NCBI GenBank assembly: GCA_019155185.1
Contig: CM032797.1
Span: 14,463,659-14,527,658 of the forward strand
Length of the DNA stretch: 64,000 bases
Origin: Beaufortia kweichowensis
Taxonomy: Eukaryota; Chordata; Actinopteri; Cypriniformes; Gastromyzontidae
Direction of reading: 5' to 3'
The translations under genes and the position numbers were made by a program. Below the pieces are notes generated by a model that had not been told where the DNA came from, ran no database searches, and saw nothing but the letters and a program-made list of their open reading frames with translations. Of the stretch, positions 24,713 to 36,318 are shown in pieces. How positions within the stretch are numbered: the first letter of the stretch is position 1; every line of letters begins with the position of its first letter.

Positions 24713-24969
24713 TCACACGTGCGCGCTCTTGGCGTGGTTGGTGGAGGCTGTGTTTTGATGGGTGGGGCCCTGTTTGGAGTAGTAGAATCGATTGTTGTCA
24801 GTGTATGGAGCCGGGGTGTCAGCTGAACAACAGGTGATCATACAGCCTCCCAGCAAACAGAGTGCAGTGCCAACCCAGCCAGAATACAGGGAGAAGCCAA
24901 ATGACATCAAGCCCCTCTCATGATGGGCCCCGATGGGAAACCACACTGTGGAAACGACCCCACAAAAAG
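24713..24969 (-). CDS. cldn11: cldn11 coding exon 3
   Basis: Residues 131-215: third helix, the second extracellular loop (STVWFPIGAHHERG), fourth helix and the cytosolic tail ending SAHV. The tail segment SKQGPTHQNTASTN is longer than the mammalian equivalent and accounts for the extra length of this protein. Confidence 0.96.
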
Positions 24970-25595
24970 CTGAGGAAAGAATGACACACAGTTAACAAAC
25001 TCAGTCTTCTGTTTTGTTTTTACCTTACTGTATTTGTTAAACATGTAAAGACACGTAAATACTGGACGATACTCTTAAAGGGTTACACGGCAATAATGTA
25101 ATTATATTTCTCATATTGTTAAATAGATTTATGAGGCAAAGGATGGCTTTTAGATATGAACAGCTAATTAGAGTTTAATGGTAAAATCATAATCCTCAGA
25201 GAGAAAGACGTAAAATCAATTTATTTATAATTATTACAGAAATTGTCCCGCGGGGAGCAATGCATTTTTCTGAGAAGCAGCGATTTACATTTCTAAATGT
25301 AAAACTTTCCATTTTAGAGATGTTTAACCTGTACTGCTACTGTATATATTCTGTAAATGTAATAAGACATAATTTGATCAATATCATACTTACCAGTGAA
25401 CAGTAAGAGGATTCCTCCGAGCACAGATCGCTTGTTTTTGGCGCTTTCTGGTTCACTGCCGAGGTTAATACAGGACATGGACATGAGCACGAGCGCGACA
25501 GCAGGCAGTCCTAAGATCGATGCGGTGACCATCAGTGCTCGAGATGTCTGGATATAAGCTGGAGGAAAGACGGGGTAAGTATTAGATGTTTTTAC

Positions 25596-25627
<32 letters not shown>

Positions 25628-26158
25628 TATATATATATAAGTAATAACTTTTAAGAGCCTATGCATTTTAACAAATTTGACTAAATTGTCCTAAAGTTTT
25701 ATTTTATATTTTATTAAGTAATTCTGACGCCCTCAATATCTTAATACATTCAGATGTTTGCAAAAGTTACAGACAATGGAGTTAAACAGATTAAAACAGA
25801 TTAAACAGACAGATTAAAGTAATTTAAACCTTTATAAACCATAAATAAATCATTTAGACAGTAACTGGCGTATCTTCGTCATACAGTAAGCATTTTGACC
25901 CCACCCAAAAAACAAAACTATTTCACACCTACCCGGTAACTCAAGAATTTGAGTAAGTGTGATGCAGTGATACAGCGCCGTTGAGATGACACAGTCTGCC
26001 CACAGACCTTTAGCCTCCAGTTCATCCATCTTCTTACAGGTGTTCATGTTATATTTACAAGTGACGACCCACTCATTAGTGGCTGTGGCGATGATGAGCC
26101 CGACCCAACCCAGAAAACCCATCACAAAACCCGTAAACTGTATGCAAGTGTTTGCCAT
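24713..26158 (-). CDS. cldn11: Claudin-11 (oligodendrocyte-specific protein), tight-junction protein, 3 exons
   Basis: Minus-strand exons are 26158-25933, 25558-25394 and 24969-24713, joining in phase into 216 codons including the stop (215 residues; human 207). The claudin signature is intact: W30, then G51-L52-W53, C56 and C65, with two residues between W53 and C56 and eight between the cysteines. Four membrane helices are visible. MDELEAKGLWADCV, RALMVTASILGLPA, FGFSLYSGWVGTALCLLGGC and the C-terminal NHAKSAHV match claudin-11, and the last residues (HV) form the usual PDZ-binding end. Known role: paracellular barrier strands in CNS myelin and between Sertoli cells. The start sits in a good context (ATCATGG). 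It faces slc7a14 tail to tail, as CLDN11 and SLC7A14 do in human. The a or b paralogue cannot be told. Confidence 0.97.
25394..25558 (-). CDS. cldn11: cldn11 coding exon 2
   Basis: Residues 76-130, exactly 55 codons' worth of bases. It covers the start of the second helix (YIQTSRALMVTASILGLPAV) and the first part of the third. The acceptor is TCTTTCCTCCAG and the donor GTAAGT on the minus strand. Confidence 0.95.
25600..25640. repeat. TA microsatellite in cldn11 intron 1
   Basis: A TA run broken once by TAGT near 25626. It lies about 40 bp beyond the exon 2 acceptor on the intron side. Confidence 0.9.
25933..26158 (-). CDS. cldn11: cldn11 coding exon 1
   Basis: Residues 1-75 plus one base: first helix (FTGFVMGFLGWVGLIIATAT) and the first extracellular loop with the W-GLW-C-C signature. 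The open frame continues upstream of the start codon but has no in-frame ATG there, which supports this start. The minus-strand donor is GTAGGT. Confidence 0.96.
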
Positions 26159-26345
26159 GATGCACAATGGGTGCAATAAAAAGGCGTCCAATAAAAAAGG
26201 TCCTCTTACTTCTGATGTAAAATAGAAAAGAGTCAAAAAATATAAAGCCTGGTGAAAGAATTTATCTGCGGTAGAGTCCAAATATTTTAATCCATTGTGC
26301 AAAACTCATGTTTAGCTGAAGTTGACCACTCTCTGCAGCATCGCA
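26159..26345 (-). other. cldn11: cldn11 5' UTR
   Basis: The leader is inferred between the TATA-predicted start site (about 26345) and the start codon. It contains one upstream ATG on the minus strand at 26309 with a 15-codon frame that closes before the main start, so it could mildly reduce translation. Confidence 0.5.
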
Positions 26346-26373
26346 TATGTTCGTGTAGTATCAGTAAACTGCG

Positions 26374-26381
26374 CTTTTATA
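26374..26381 (-). promoter_or_regulatory. cldn11: cldn11 TATA box
   Basis: Minus-strand TATAAAAG (plus-strand CTTTTATA), flanked by GC-richer bases. Its position predicts transcription starting near 26345, giving a leader of roughly 190 bases. Confidence 0.65.
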
Positions 26382-26802
26382 GGGAAACGTGGACATGAAA
26401 AAACTTTCAACCAATCACACGAGTAGAGACACTCTCCAAGGTTACTCCTTATCTCTCATTTCTAACTCTCAGTGTTTCTATTGTCATTGTTGTACCAGTA
26501 AAGCGTGCGTCATATTGTAAAACACGAAAACACCTCAAGCCTAATCGAAAACTTTCCGAATAAATTTATTTCCGAGTTTTAATTGCTTAAGTGGCGAAAC
26601 AATACATCGTCTCAGCGTCAGATGAATTTGCGATGTTTGGCTGCCCTCTGCTGGTGCATTTGTCATTCTGCTTGGATTAATTACTATATGAACAAGAAAA
26701 ACTACCATATTTTTTAATGTAACGTTAAGACTTATTGAGTCTTAACTAATAGAAGTGTGTGATTTGTTTAGGTGGTTACAAATCAGGAGCAAGGATAAAG
26801 AG

Positions 26803-28274
26803 ATGAACAGACCAAACCGTTTACAAGGATCAGTGGAGCCACGGGATAAAGGTAAAGTGATTTTGTCATTACATGATTAGATTATTTTATTTATTAAAAC
26901 AGATCTGGCAACCAAAGGAGACTATCACAACCAAAAATGGGATTTAATTTAAGAAGCTGTATTGTTGAGACTGAGTTAATAAGTAGTCATGACCAGGTAG
27001 AGTAGCCTACAAAGCATGGACGTTCTGACCCAGACATCACTGCCAGTTTGGGAAAATGTTGAAAGCGACAGACAGATGCAGAAGAACAGAGCTATTAATC
27101 CACTAGGGGGACTCCTTTGACTTCCACAGTCACCTAAAGAAGATCAGTAGTACAGATACAGTATCTTGAGCCATACTGTATATATGATTATCATTCCTAT
27201 TCATCTCAAAGGCAGTTCAGCTGCATGCTGCATTTTGGAGCAGCAGAAGATGGGGAAAAAAAATCAAATTCTGTCTTCCAAAACAAATTAGGCACGATTG
27301 AAATATCTACTGTAATATAATGAAATGTATATTGTATAATGGTGTATGTTGCTGACAAACATCGAAAATAACTTCTAAACTACTTCCAAAAGGTGGTCAT
27401 TGAGAAAGATGCCTTTATTTCCTATAATAGTGTAGTTACAGCATTTACATTTACATTTAGGCATTTAGCTGACGCTTTTATCCAAAGCGACTTACAAATA
27501 CAGCATCCACTGTACAGCATCCACCAGCAGAGGCTAACAGGATTATAATCAGGCACACCTCATGCCTTTGACCTTGTTTCTTGTCCCTTTCGAATATTCT
27601 AAACATGTTTCAATCTAATCTTCATTGTTTGCTTCAGTCCTGTCAATTTAGCTTTACTGTTGTGAAAAAATAACATGTTACCTGGATGACAGTAGGATTT
27701 ATTTTAAGAACACTCTGTATAATAAAGGAGTGAATTAAATGGATAACATCTTGTTTTTCTTACATTCATGGCTGAGTTTACTAAATATGCAGGTCTGCTT
27801 TTGTTTACCTTATTAGAAGCATGCTTGTGAGTGTAATAAACTGTCAACAGCACCCTTGTTTTCCCTGCGGCCGTCATTCTAAAGATCCTCGAGGGGCTGG
27901 AGAAATCACCACATCAAGATCCCCAGCAATTTATCATTTACTCCAGGAACAACGCAGCATTGGAATGTGAAAATGAAGATAATGAAATGGGTCTTGACAT
28001 CGGTCTGACAGTGCAAGATGATCAAAATGTGTTGCAGAAGAGAGCCGTGCTGTGTAAGCAACTTGCTGGGTGGACCGAACATCTTTAAATCACCTTAGGA
28101 GACAGCAAGAGCTCAAATCATCGAGGTTTTTACCTCCGTTGCTGAATTACATCTCCCATGTCAGATCTTCTATGTGGATGGCAAGGTTGTGAGCCGCTGA
28201 GGGATATTAATAACATCTGGTAAATATTTCTGCTGATGTGTATAGGGACTCATCTTCACTTGTAGAGCAATAAA
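26803..28274 (+). other. Weak candidate gene or pseudogene, unrecognised
   Basis: I do not recognise a product. Visible parts: an ATG at 26803 with a 49-base frame (MNRPNRLQGSVEPRDK) ending at a donor-like AAAG|GTAAAG; an 82-codon open frame at 27840-28085 preceded by an acceptor-like CAACAG at 27845-27850 and ending in KQLAGWTEHL; a second 33-codon frame at 28099-28200 (ending LPCQIFYVDGKVVSR, TGA) preceded by ACCTTAG; and an AATAAA at 28269-28274. The two later frames are separated by stops and a frame change over fewer than 50 bases, which is too short for a normal vertebrate intron. The frames could equally be chance. If real it would start about 450 bp from the cldn11 promoter, pointing away from it. 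Confidence 0.22.
27438..27508 (-). mobile_element. SINE 3' tail fragment, antisense
   Basis: Contains 'GACGCTTTTATCCAAAGCGA' followed by CTTACA, the reverse complement of the conserved tail of the fish V-SINE/HE-type family, preceded by the typical ACATTTACATTTA run. The tRNA head is not evident. Confidence 0.75.
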
Positions 28275-30884
28275 TGATTTTCTGGACCATCAAAGCTTTT
28301 GTCATTGACTTGACACTGATGTGGTTTTTACTTCTTTATGGAGTCTGATAAGGAGCTCAGTGATAGAGTTCACCATCTTTATCAAGGGCATCAAAGTATG
28401 ATTTTCAATGTACTTGAAAATGCCAAGCATAAAGTGTCAACATTCAAAGTAGCGCAACCAGCCATTGAATAGATTTATTAAATAATCATCATCGCTCATA
28501 ACTTTGATGCACTGTATGATGCTGGTAATTCATCTTATATTACGGGTGGAGCACATTAGTTTAGGCTCCATGCAAACGAAATGGCATTCAGACCCTTGGA
28601 GTGCTCCTATAAATAATTGTGTAATTTCATGCACTGCCTCTCATTAGAGCCAAAGATATTCTCTCTTGTGACTGATGGTGCACTAGCATTTCGTTATTGT
28701 GTCTGACCTCTTTCCAGCCAGCTGAAGGTTATTTGGCATTCTGCTCAAAATGCATTTGAATATTATTTTTGGAAATTTTACCGTTATATGGTGTGTATGT
28801 TTTATCCATGTTTGTGGGTTTAGTGGACCCACATTATTCTGGTTTTAAATCAGTACAGCCATAAATATTTATGTAATAATCATTTGCATATATTTACTTT
28901 ATCCCAATTACAAGTAACAGAGATAACATGGATAGTATTTGTCATTTATCTCTGTTAAATCATATTTATGAAAAAGCAAATTTGTTCTTTGTTTTGCATA
29001 ATAAAAAATAGAAATGTATAATATGGATGTAAAAATATATTATTGATAAATAAATGTCTAAGGTTAAAACAACTAATCACATCATTTTTCTTTTAGTAAA
29101 TGAAAACAAATCACACAGACCCGAACACCATACAAGGTTTAAACCTTACTCAACTACTAATAACGCTGAACACATTGCTGAAATATTACATATTTAGAGT
29201 TAAACAGTTTAAGGTAACAAGATTCAGGAGGTTTCAAAATAGTTTTAGTCTAATCCTTAACTCTATGTCTTAAAAAGTCAGGACACTTAAAAAAAGGTTT
29301 CCTTGCAACATTTATACATCATGGGAAAGTTTAGTTGATTGTGGTCAAAAATATTAGATGCCCATGTTTTCAACAATAATGTCTCTCCTGCAAATGGCAT
29401 CTGCTTTGCTTCAATCTGGTCTTATTATAATATAGACCAAAACTCGCTGCTGCTTTGAGCACCTTATATTTTTTATTTCATTTACTTTGAAAACCTGCTG
29501 AGGATCTGAGGATAAGTAATAGAAATAATCTAAAAAGCTTGTGATTGATTTCCTCATTCACAACTGGCAGTACAGTAGGCAGAGGACAGGACTGGAGGTA
29601 GCAGCTCCCAAACACATCATGATCAATGAAAAAGACTAGTGCCTCCTACCACATCTGTGCCTAAATGAACACTAACTACGATTCATTGCTAATGGACGGC
29701 ATAGTAGGCGAACCAGTCCCCACCCCCATCATTCTCTCAAAGCCTCAGATTTACTGCTGCTATGCCTCCAGTGAATATTATGCAGCGATTTGTCTCGCTC
29801 AGCACACAAAACAACAAACCGCTGTGAATCTACCGTGGATAACTAAATAGCTATTCCTCGATTGTTTTGTACAAGGCCTAAATTGTCTTCTGCTTAACAA
29901 CCATAGGTCTGACTGTCCTGCTGCTCCAAAGGAGAGTTCAAAGCTGTTTAGAGAAGCAAATCATCACTATTAATAGTTGCAGGAAACTCGTTTCTTAACA
30001 ATCCTACAAAGACTTCACAACACAGCATAGACTCTCTGTTCACCAAACAATAGCATCAGATTTGCCATGATAGCTTTATAGTATCACTTTTGTATTCATA
30101 ACTGACAATACAGCAAGTCTTGTTCAAATATTTTACTGTCAACTAAGACAGTAATCATTGTTTTGGTAACGTTTACGAAGCTAAGGAGAAAACCAAAACC
30201 TCTGGCACACTATGAAAGCATGTGACTTCATTTTGTCATAGTCAAACCTAAAACCATTATCCGCTTGTCATCAGTAAATTTATTCTCGGATCAAAGAAAA
30301 AAGTTACATCTTCCCTCAAGCATATCAAGCATGTCTAGAAAATCTTTTACACTGCTCTGATGTCTATTTTGCTCTTAAGAAGTTCTCCTGCCAACCATGG
30401 GGATGTTAGAGATAGAAGCAATATTTTCACAATGTTCTTGTATGATTCATTAATACTGATGATTATGCATTATATATGCATATTAGATATGGCATTGCTC
30501 AAAGTCGATTTGAAAAAGAGACTAATATCATTAAGTCCCAAACTTTCTTTTCTTAAAGGACGGAAGATCTAAGGTACGAATAATTCAGTGTCATTTCCTC
30601 TCATTCTAGATTAAAGGCAAATTACATTGCCTGCTTTCTTCCACTGCTTCTCTGTTTTATTATTAACTTCATTGCCTGCAAACACAGCCAACATGTGAAC
30701 ATTTCTCAGTACTTCATTTGTAATTCAAGTCCATGTTGTAACAAATACAGAAGTACAGATATCTTTCACATCTTTATCTTTTACAACAAGGCTGTAAAGC
30801 TTAATGCAATAGTTGTCTTAATTTAAGATTAACCTTAATTTCTACAATCTCCTATGCATTTTAAAAATGGAAAATTATTTCATT

Positions 30885-31025
30885 ATAAACTAACTTGAAC
30901 TAACAAAAAACTATTTTTAAATTAACATTAACCAAGATTAATAAAGGTAGTAAAACTATTGTTGTACATTGTTAGTTCACCTTATGCATTAACTACTGTT
31001 AATGTGAAGGACCTTATCGAGTGTA
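30885..31025 (-). mobile_element. TTAACATTAACC-type repeat, related to the 18.3 kb copy
   Basis: Phrases TAACTTGAACTAACAA, TTAACATTAACCAAG, CATTGTTAGTTCA and GCATTAACTACTGTTAA, ending near GGACCTTATCGAGTG. This is the structure of the common fish repeat also seen, in the other orientation, at 18306. It is old and diverged. Confidence 0.5.
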
Positions 31026-31867
31026 TTCTTAAAATTAAAATTATTACACTCACCATTATTGTTTGAGCTGACCTCTCACCTGCCTATCTTAACATGATAT
31101 GGTCAAACAAGCAAAAAGGTTTCCACTTTACTTACAAGGGGTCAGAGTAGATCAATATTATGTTTGGATTTATCTTAAAAGTTTTTGAATTGCCCTTCTG
31201 AGAATGCTTACTCATTTCTATGCAGCTTCTTATTTTTCTATAAAATGACTCTTTGTTTTAAAACGATTGACATTGAAAAGTTACCAAACCATAGGATTTA
31301 CACTGTGAGTTTAAATGATAAATCAGTGCCTTGGTACTGTTACTGAGCTTTTGACCGTCCTTGGCAAAGCAATCCCCTGATGCAGGACTCTGCTGAGGAA
31401 TTGCTTCTCTCCATCTCTTCATCTATCCCTCAACACTGTCACCAATTTAAATCTTTACCATCCAGGTTCAACACAATCCCATAAAGTCTTTTAGCTGCTG
31501 CTATCAACAGCCTATAATCACCAAAGATTAAGAATGGTGTTTGGTGTGGGCAAAGCCAAGTGTAATAATTGTGGTGCTTGGATAAACCCCTTTCATAAGA
31601 AAAATATTTATACTTTAACAAGCCTGCTGACATATGCAAATATTATTTAGCCCTAAGATAAAGTGACATCAAAGGGAAATACTGAAATTTATTCATGTAC
31701 TTTAAGGTGCTTATCGCAGGAACTGTTTGCATTTTTGCAACCTGTGTACCTATTTGGCTGACATTCCTTTTAGTGTGCACATGCTGTGCATTAAAATAAA
31801 AACCTGCATAATGTTGTTCAATACCAGTTTAACCACACATATTTCCAGCATCTCTTTTCTCTTTCAT

Positions 31868-32548
31868 TAAAGGAATAGTTCATCCAAAATTAATATTTTT
31901 TCATCCTTTACTTACAGTACTCTCATGTATCTTAAACCTGTGTGGCGTTAGAAGAATATGTACTGTAACTGTACTGTAACTATGCCAAATGAGGACTGTA
32001 GCTTTCAAGCATCAACAAGGATGCTAATACCATAAAAGTACTAACTATAATAAAAATATAACAGAAAAGTCCTACACTGAAAAATCTACTTTACAGTTCC
32101 TGAAAAAAACATGAACTGGATAATTTGAAATGAATGAATCAAAGTCACTGAGTCAAGATCTTTTTTGTTCACAAATCAAATATCCCCGGGTTGAAATATC
32201 ACACCATTCTCGTACTGAATGAACATAAAGGAAAACTATGCCAGGAAAGCAGTTATCAACATTTTCAGTGAAAAATTCCTGTATGTTACTTGTTTAAAGG
32301 TATCATAACACTCTGGAGGACTATGGCGCTTTATGTACTTTAATGGTGTTTTGACAGTCTTTGTGAAGCTTGAAAGCTCCATTCCCTTCAATATATATCC
32401 CTAAAATGTCTTCTTTTGTAGCACAGAAGAAAGTCATGTGGGTTTGAAACTACTTTGGATAAAAGCATCTGCCAAATGCATAAATGTAAGTGTACATGAG
32501 AGTGAGCAAATAGACAGAATTTTTAGTTTTGGCAAACTATTCCTTTTA
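31868..32548. mobile_element. Inverted-repeat transposon containing a SINE-like tail
   Basis: The left end AAAGGAATAGTTCATCCAAA (31869-31888) and the right end TTTTGGCAAACTATTCCTTT (about 32527-32546) are near-reverse complements. Inside are family phrases such as CTTCTTTTGTAGCACAGAAG near 32410. A SINE tail, CTTTGGATAAAAGCATCTGC, sits at about 32454-32473, close to the right end, suggesting nested insertion or a composite element. There is no transposase frame. Confidence 0.6.
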
Positions 32549-33789
32549 TACAAGATGCATCTGCTGTGTTTTCTAAAATGCTAGAAATTCTTTGCACCTA
32601 CATAAGGTCACAGAGGCCAGATAATTTGTTACCAGATTCCTCAGTTAGATGATACTGTACATTATGTGATTCAGTGCCATTAGTTACAACTGACTATGAT
32701 GTCAGATTTGGCGGCAGTTAGTCTCTGTGGGGAAGCATTTTACCAGCCTGATTCAAATCTGTAATTCCTATTAGATGAGTAGGGAATTTGGATGATTTAG
32801 TGATCCAGTCCAGAGACTGATGGTATTTAAGGAGGTAATAGACACATGGAACAACTTGGGGCATTAAAAAACATTTGACTTGTGACATTTCAAGGACTTC
32901 CTTAACGTATTACTTGATCTTGGTCTTTTGGGAGTGGAGTGGTGAGAGGAACAGCCAAATCCTGTCAGCAGAGTTCCTGAGTGATAGGTTCATGATGTGT
33001 TACAAAACAACTTAAGACCTAAAGCAGTGTTTATGAGCCCTACTTGCAGTCCAAGCAGTTAAAAATGTGTCAATGCTGCAAATTATAGGATTAATTTAAC
33101 TCAGAAGCCATTATTTAAATTACTTTGGTAATTTGGTGAGTTTGTTAATTTGGGATATTTTTGGCAGAGGTTTGACTACAAAAACATTGGCATTCATTCT
33201 GGCTACATCCACAGACTTTCCTGTTCCCCAAATACTTAAAAAATCACTAAATGCTGTTTAATATTTTTGCATTTTTATTAATAAAGCAGCATGCCTTTCA
33301 AGTGAATGAAATTATGAAATAAAATAATAGGTGAAATTAATCAGGTTGTTCCTAATTTGATTTCAGAAAGCATTAGTGGAAAAATCAAGACGGAGAATTA
33401 CGAAAGCAGATATACCATCTTGTGATCCTGGATCATCATTAATGAGAAACGTAATCAGCTGCATCAACTCCATTACATTTGCTGACCTGAATGGATGAGC
33501 ACTTCATATTCATATTCTCAAATAAACTATCAAATAAGATACATACATACATGATTTCTATTCTTCTAGTCCAGTTTCACAATTTTTTTATCACAGACAT
33601 AATTTTAAAAGGGATCGTTTCAAAGGCTGTCTGTCAGAGAAGGCAAAGGATGCTAAGCCTCGATAATGTATTTAAAATAATGGCAGTAAAGTAATCAAAT
33701 AACACACATAATATAAATAATAATTTTATTTCCCTTTCATATGTTGGAGCTCAGGCAAGTAATCCCAGTTTAGGCAGCGCTGACAGCAT

Positions 33790-34070
33790 AAAACCGCCCC
33801 TTATTAGTAAACTAACCAATCAAAATGCATATTCAAATGACGCAACTTGCGTTTGTTTAAAAAGCGCCCTGAAGGGGAAAAGATATATAAATAGCATACA
33901 GCATAAACAGCCAATCGTTATCAGCGATGACCTTTAAAGCCAATTAGCGTTCAGTATCTCTTTACTACGTCATCACGCCTGGAACAGGTGGGAAAAAACA
34001 AAACATTCGTGTCCAACACGAATTACACTTGAATAAAGTGCCACAATTTAAGAGCAAAGGAAGCCTATAG
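33790..34070 (+). promoter_or_regulatory. Promoter-like block and possible first exon of an unknown transcript
   Basis: CCAAT boxes at 33816-33820, 33911-33915 and 33940-33944; an octamer-like ATGCATATTCAAAT beside TGACGCAA; a TATA-like TATATAAATA at 33884-33893; and ACGTCA at 33967-33972. About 180 bases after the TATA-like element there is a strong donor, CCTATAG|GTAAGT, at 34071. The combination looks like a regulated promoter with a non-coding first exon. Two of the three CCAAT boxes lie downstream of the TATA, which weakens the case. Confidence 0.3.
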
Positions 34071-34379
34071 GTAAGTATATGTGAATTACCCTAGAATGGG
34101 ACTGTATTTGTCTCAGTCTGTAGATGGCACTTGATGTTCGTTTATTACCGTATGTTGACAAGTATTGATTTGGCGTTTGCAAAGATTGTAACGCGTAGTT
34201 AACTATCAAGACTTGTGTACCACCCATTACATTAATCTATATGCAGTCTATATTGCTTGTCTTGTTTATGTCTCGTACGGTGCCCTGTTTCTTCGAGTGT
34301 TACTTTCTTCTTGCTTTAATAGATTCCTGAGCTTCTGGTCATATATCAAAAGTTTTATGTTCCCTATAAAATTAATACT

Positions 34380-34534
<155 letters not shown>

Positions 34535-35101
34535 AACATGAAAGTAGTAAGAAAGATATAATATTATTAAGATAATAATATTACTTAATCAATATTATTG
34601 TAACGATCTGCATACTTGACACACTTGCCAGCGTACTGAAAAGTCACTGAAAGAGTGTTTAAAACTACTAACGCTTTGGCATAAAATGCGAATTTAACCT
34701 TAAATGACTTTATACAATATACAGCCACAATAGGCATGTGGAATATGATACCTAGAGTGACGTAACTAATCACTTTTTAATGTTAACTTATGATGCGTTT
34801 CTGACAACTCGAAGTAAGGATATTTCCCACCTCAAACTCGAAAATGACGTACGGGTTTAGTAACATTAAAAGTATTTAGTAGCATTAAAACATAAAGGTT
34901 ACCAATGATTTAATAACATTAAAACATTGAATTTATTCAGGACAAGACATTTATTTCTGAGTTGCAGTGGGAAATATCCTTAAAGATGAAACAATAAACA
35001 TCAATTATAAAAACACACAATGTTTTTAAACAAAGTGCTTTAAAAAGTGTTGCAGTAAGTGTTGTGTGTTTGTGTCCCAATAAAGATAGTAATAGCAGTA
35101 A

Positions 35102-35301
35102 TTTTTGACCTTGTGGGGACTTTGGTCACCATGAGGAAAACAGGTTATAAATAATACTGAGTGGTTGTTTTTTTGTAAATGTAAAATTGCAAAAAGGTTT
35201 GTGTGAGGGTTTGAGGGTAGGAGTGAGGTTTACACAAAACGGCGTACAGTTTGTGTAGTTTAACAGTCATTATGTCTATGGTAAGTCCCCATTAAACATG
35301 G
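35102..35301. mobile_element. Palindromic 'GTGGGGAC' repeat
   Basis: Starts TTTTTGACCTTGTGGGGACT and ends near GGTAAGTCCCCATTAAAC, so the outer parts are inverted. Internal phrases CCATGAGGAAAACAGG and GTTTGAGGGTAGGAGTGAGG match a common cyprinid repeat known for 'TTGTGGGGACATTTT' ends. It is non-coding. Confidence 0.6.
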
Positions 35302-35342
35302 GAACCCAACCTGTTAACATCTCTTGGTTTTTTTCTCCACAG

Positions 35343-36318
35343 CCCACTTTATATGAACCAATTTGGAAAGAACCATGAATGGAAAGAAACAAACAACACA
35401 CTCCTTTGGGATTCAGACATGGTTCCACATCCCTTTTATCCCCAGTATCAAAAGAGAGCATACTAAAGGTAAACATTTAAAAATATATATCTCCAGAGAG
35501 GTGCAGGTGAAAGCTTTCCATTTCCAATATTATGCAATATCGGACGACTGATGCTTGTCATAATATCCATATCTCTCCAATCGCCTTTACACTGCTTCAC
35601 ACAGCTTGAATACCGTGGCATCTCTTTAAAGCATAGAGGCAACATACCTGAAAAACATTACAGAAGACAGCATTCATTATTATGAGGTTTTTTCAGGCCT
35701 CTTATTAGCCTCTCAGTTCTTTGTGAAAAAAAAAAACGATTGTGTCAAGCTCTGTCAAAGCGTATTATTGTTCTGCATTTGCTTTCATACAGATGCATAA
35801 TGCAGCACGGAGCATCTCGGTGTGATTTATTAGGAAGAAAGCATCTCACCTCTCTCACAAGAGTCAAGGATGTACGATGGGGTTATGCAAGGTCGGATGA
35901 GCAGCGCAGCGGGCATGACTAGACTGCGTCTCCCGTGCCAGTGTTCTGCATGAATGCTTGGCCCATTCTCAACACCTCCACATCTGAAAAAGGTCAGTGA
36001 CTGCAAATCGTCATACGAAGGGCAGGGGAATCAAAGTTGATGCATGAAGATGGTCTTGAAGAGATAATGCTGCAAGAAGGATCAATGGATCCTGCCCCTT
36101 TTAATCTCTTGGGTCGGGTTAATAAAATGCTTGACGGACCAATCATCTCAAAAGCTACATATGCTCTGCTTCTCTACTTGATGAGATCATTGAGGAATGC
36201 CCTATTAGAGAGAAAGAAGAGCGATGAGGATGATGAGTTGGAAGGTTCAGTAGAATTTGAAGATTTATGTGCTGCACAGATTTCTGCTTTCATGCACACT
36301 GACCTTAATTACCTTTGA
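35343..36318 (+). other. Possible exons of an unrecognised transcript
   Basis: A strong acceptor (TTTTTTTCTCCACAG) ends at 35342, followed by two overlapping short frames: ATG 35353 (37 codons, ending YPQYQKRAY) and ATG 35375 (MNGKKQTTHSFGIQTWF), the latter open through a donor-like AAAG|GTAAAC at 35469. Further on, 36001-36318 is a 105-codon open frame with ATG at 36040 and an acidic run (KKSDEDDELEGSVEFED) ending in TGA. I could not join these pieces in one consistent reading frame and recognise no family. Open frames of this length are expected by chance in 64 kb. Confidence 0.2.

Larger units (their letters stand above)
26400..33780. other. Intergenic region between cldn11 and grin3b, left part
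   Basis: Mostly AT-rich sequence with no recognised gene. It contains a candidate small transcription unit (26.8-28.3 kb), a SINE tail (27.44 kb), an AACATTAACC-type repeat (30.9 kb) and a larger inverted-repeat element (31.87-32.55 kb). The remaining stretches show nothing I can name. Confidence 0.5.
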
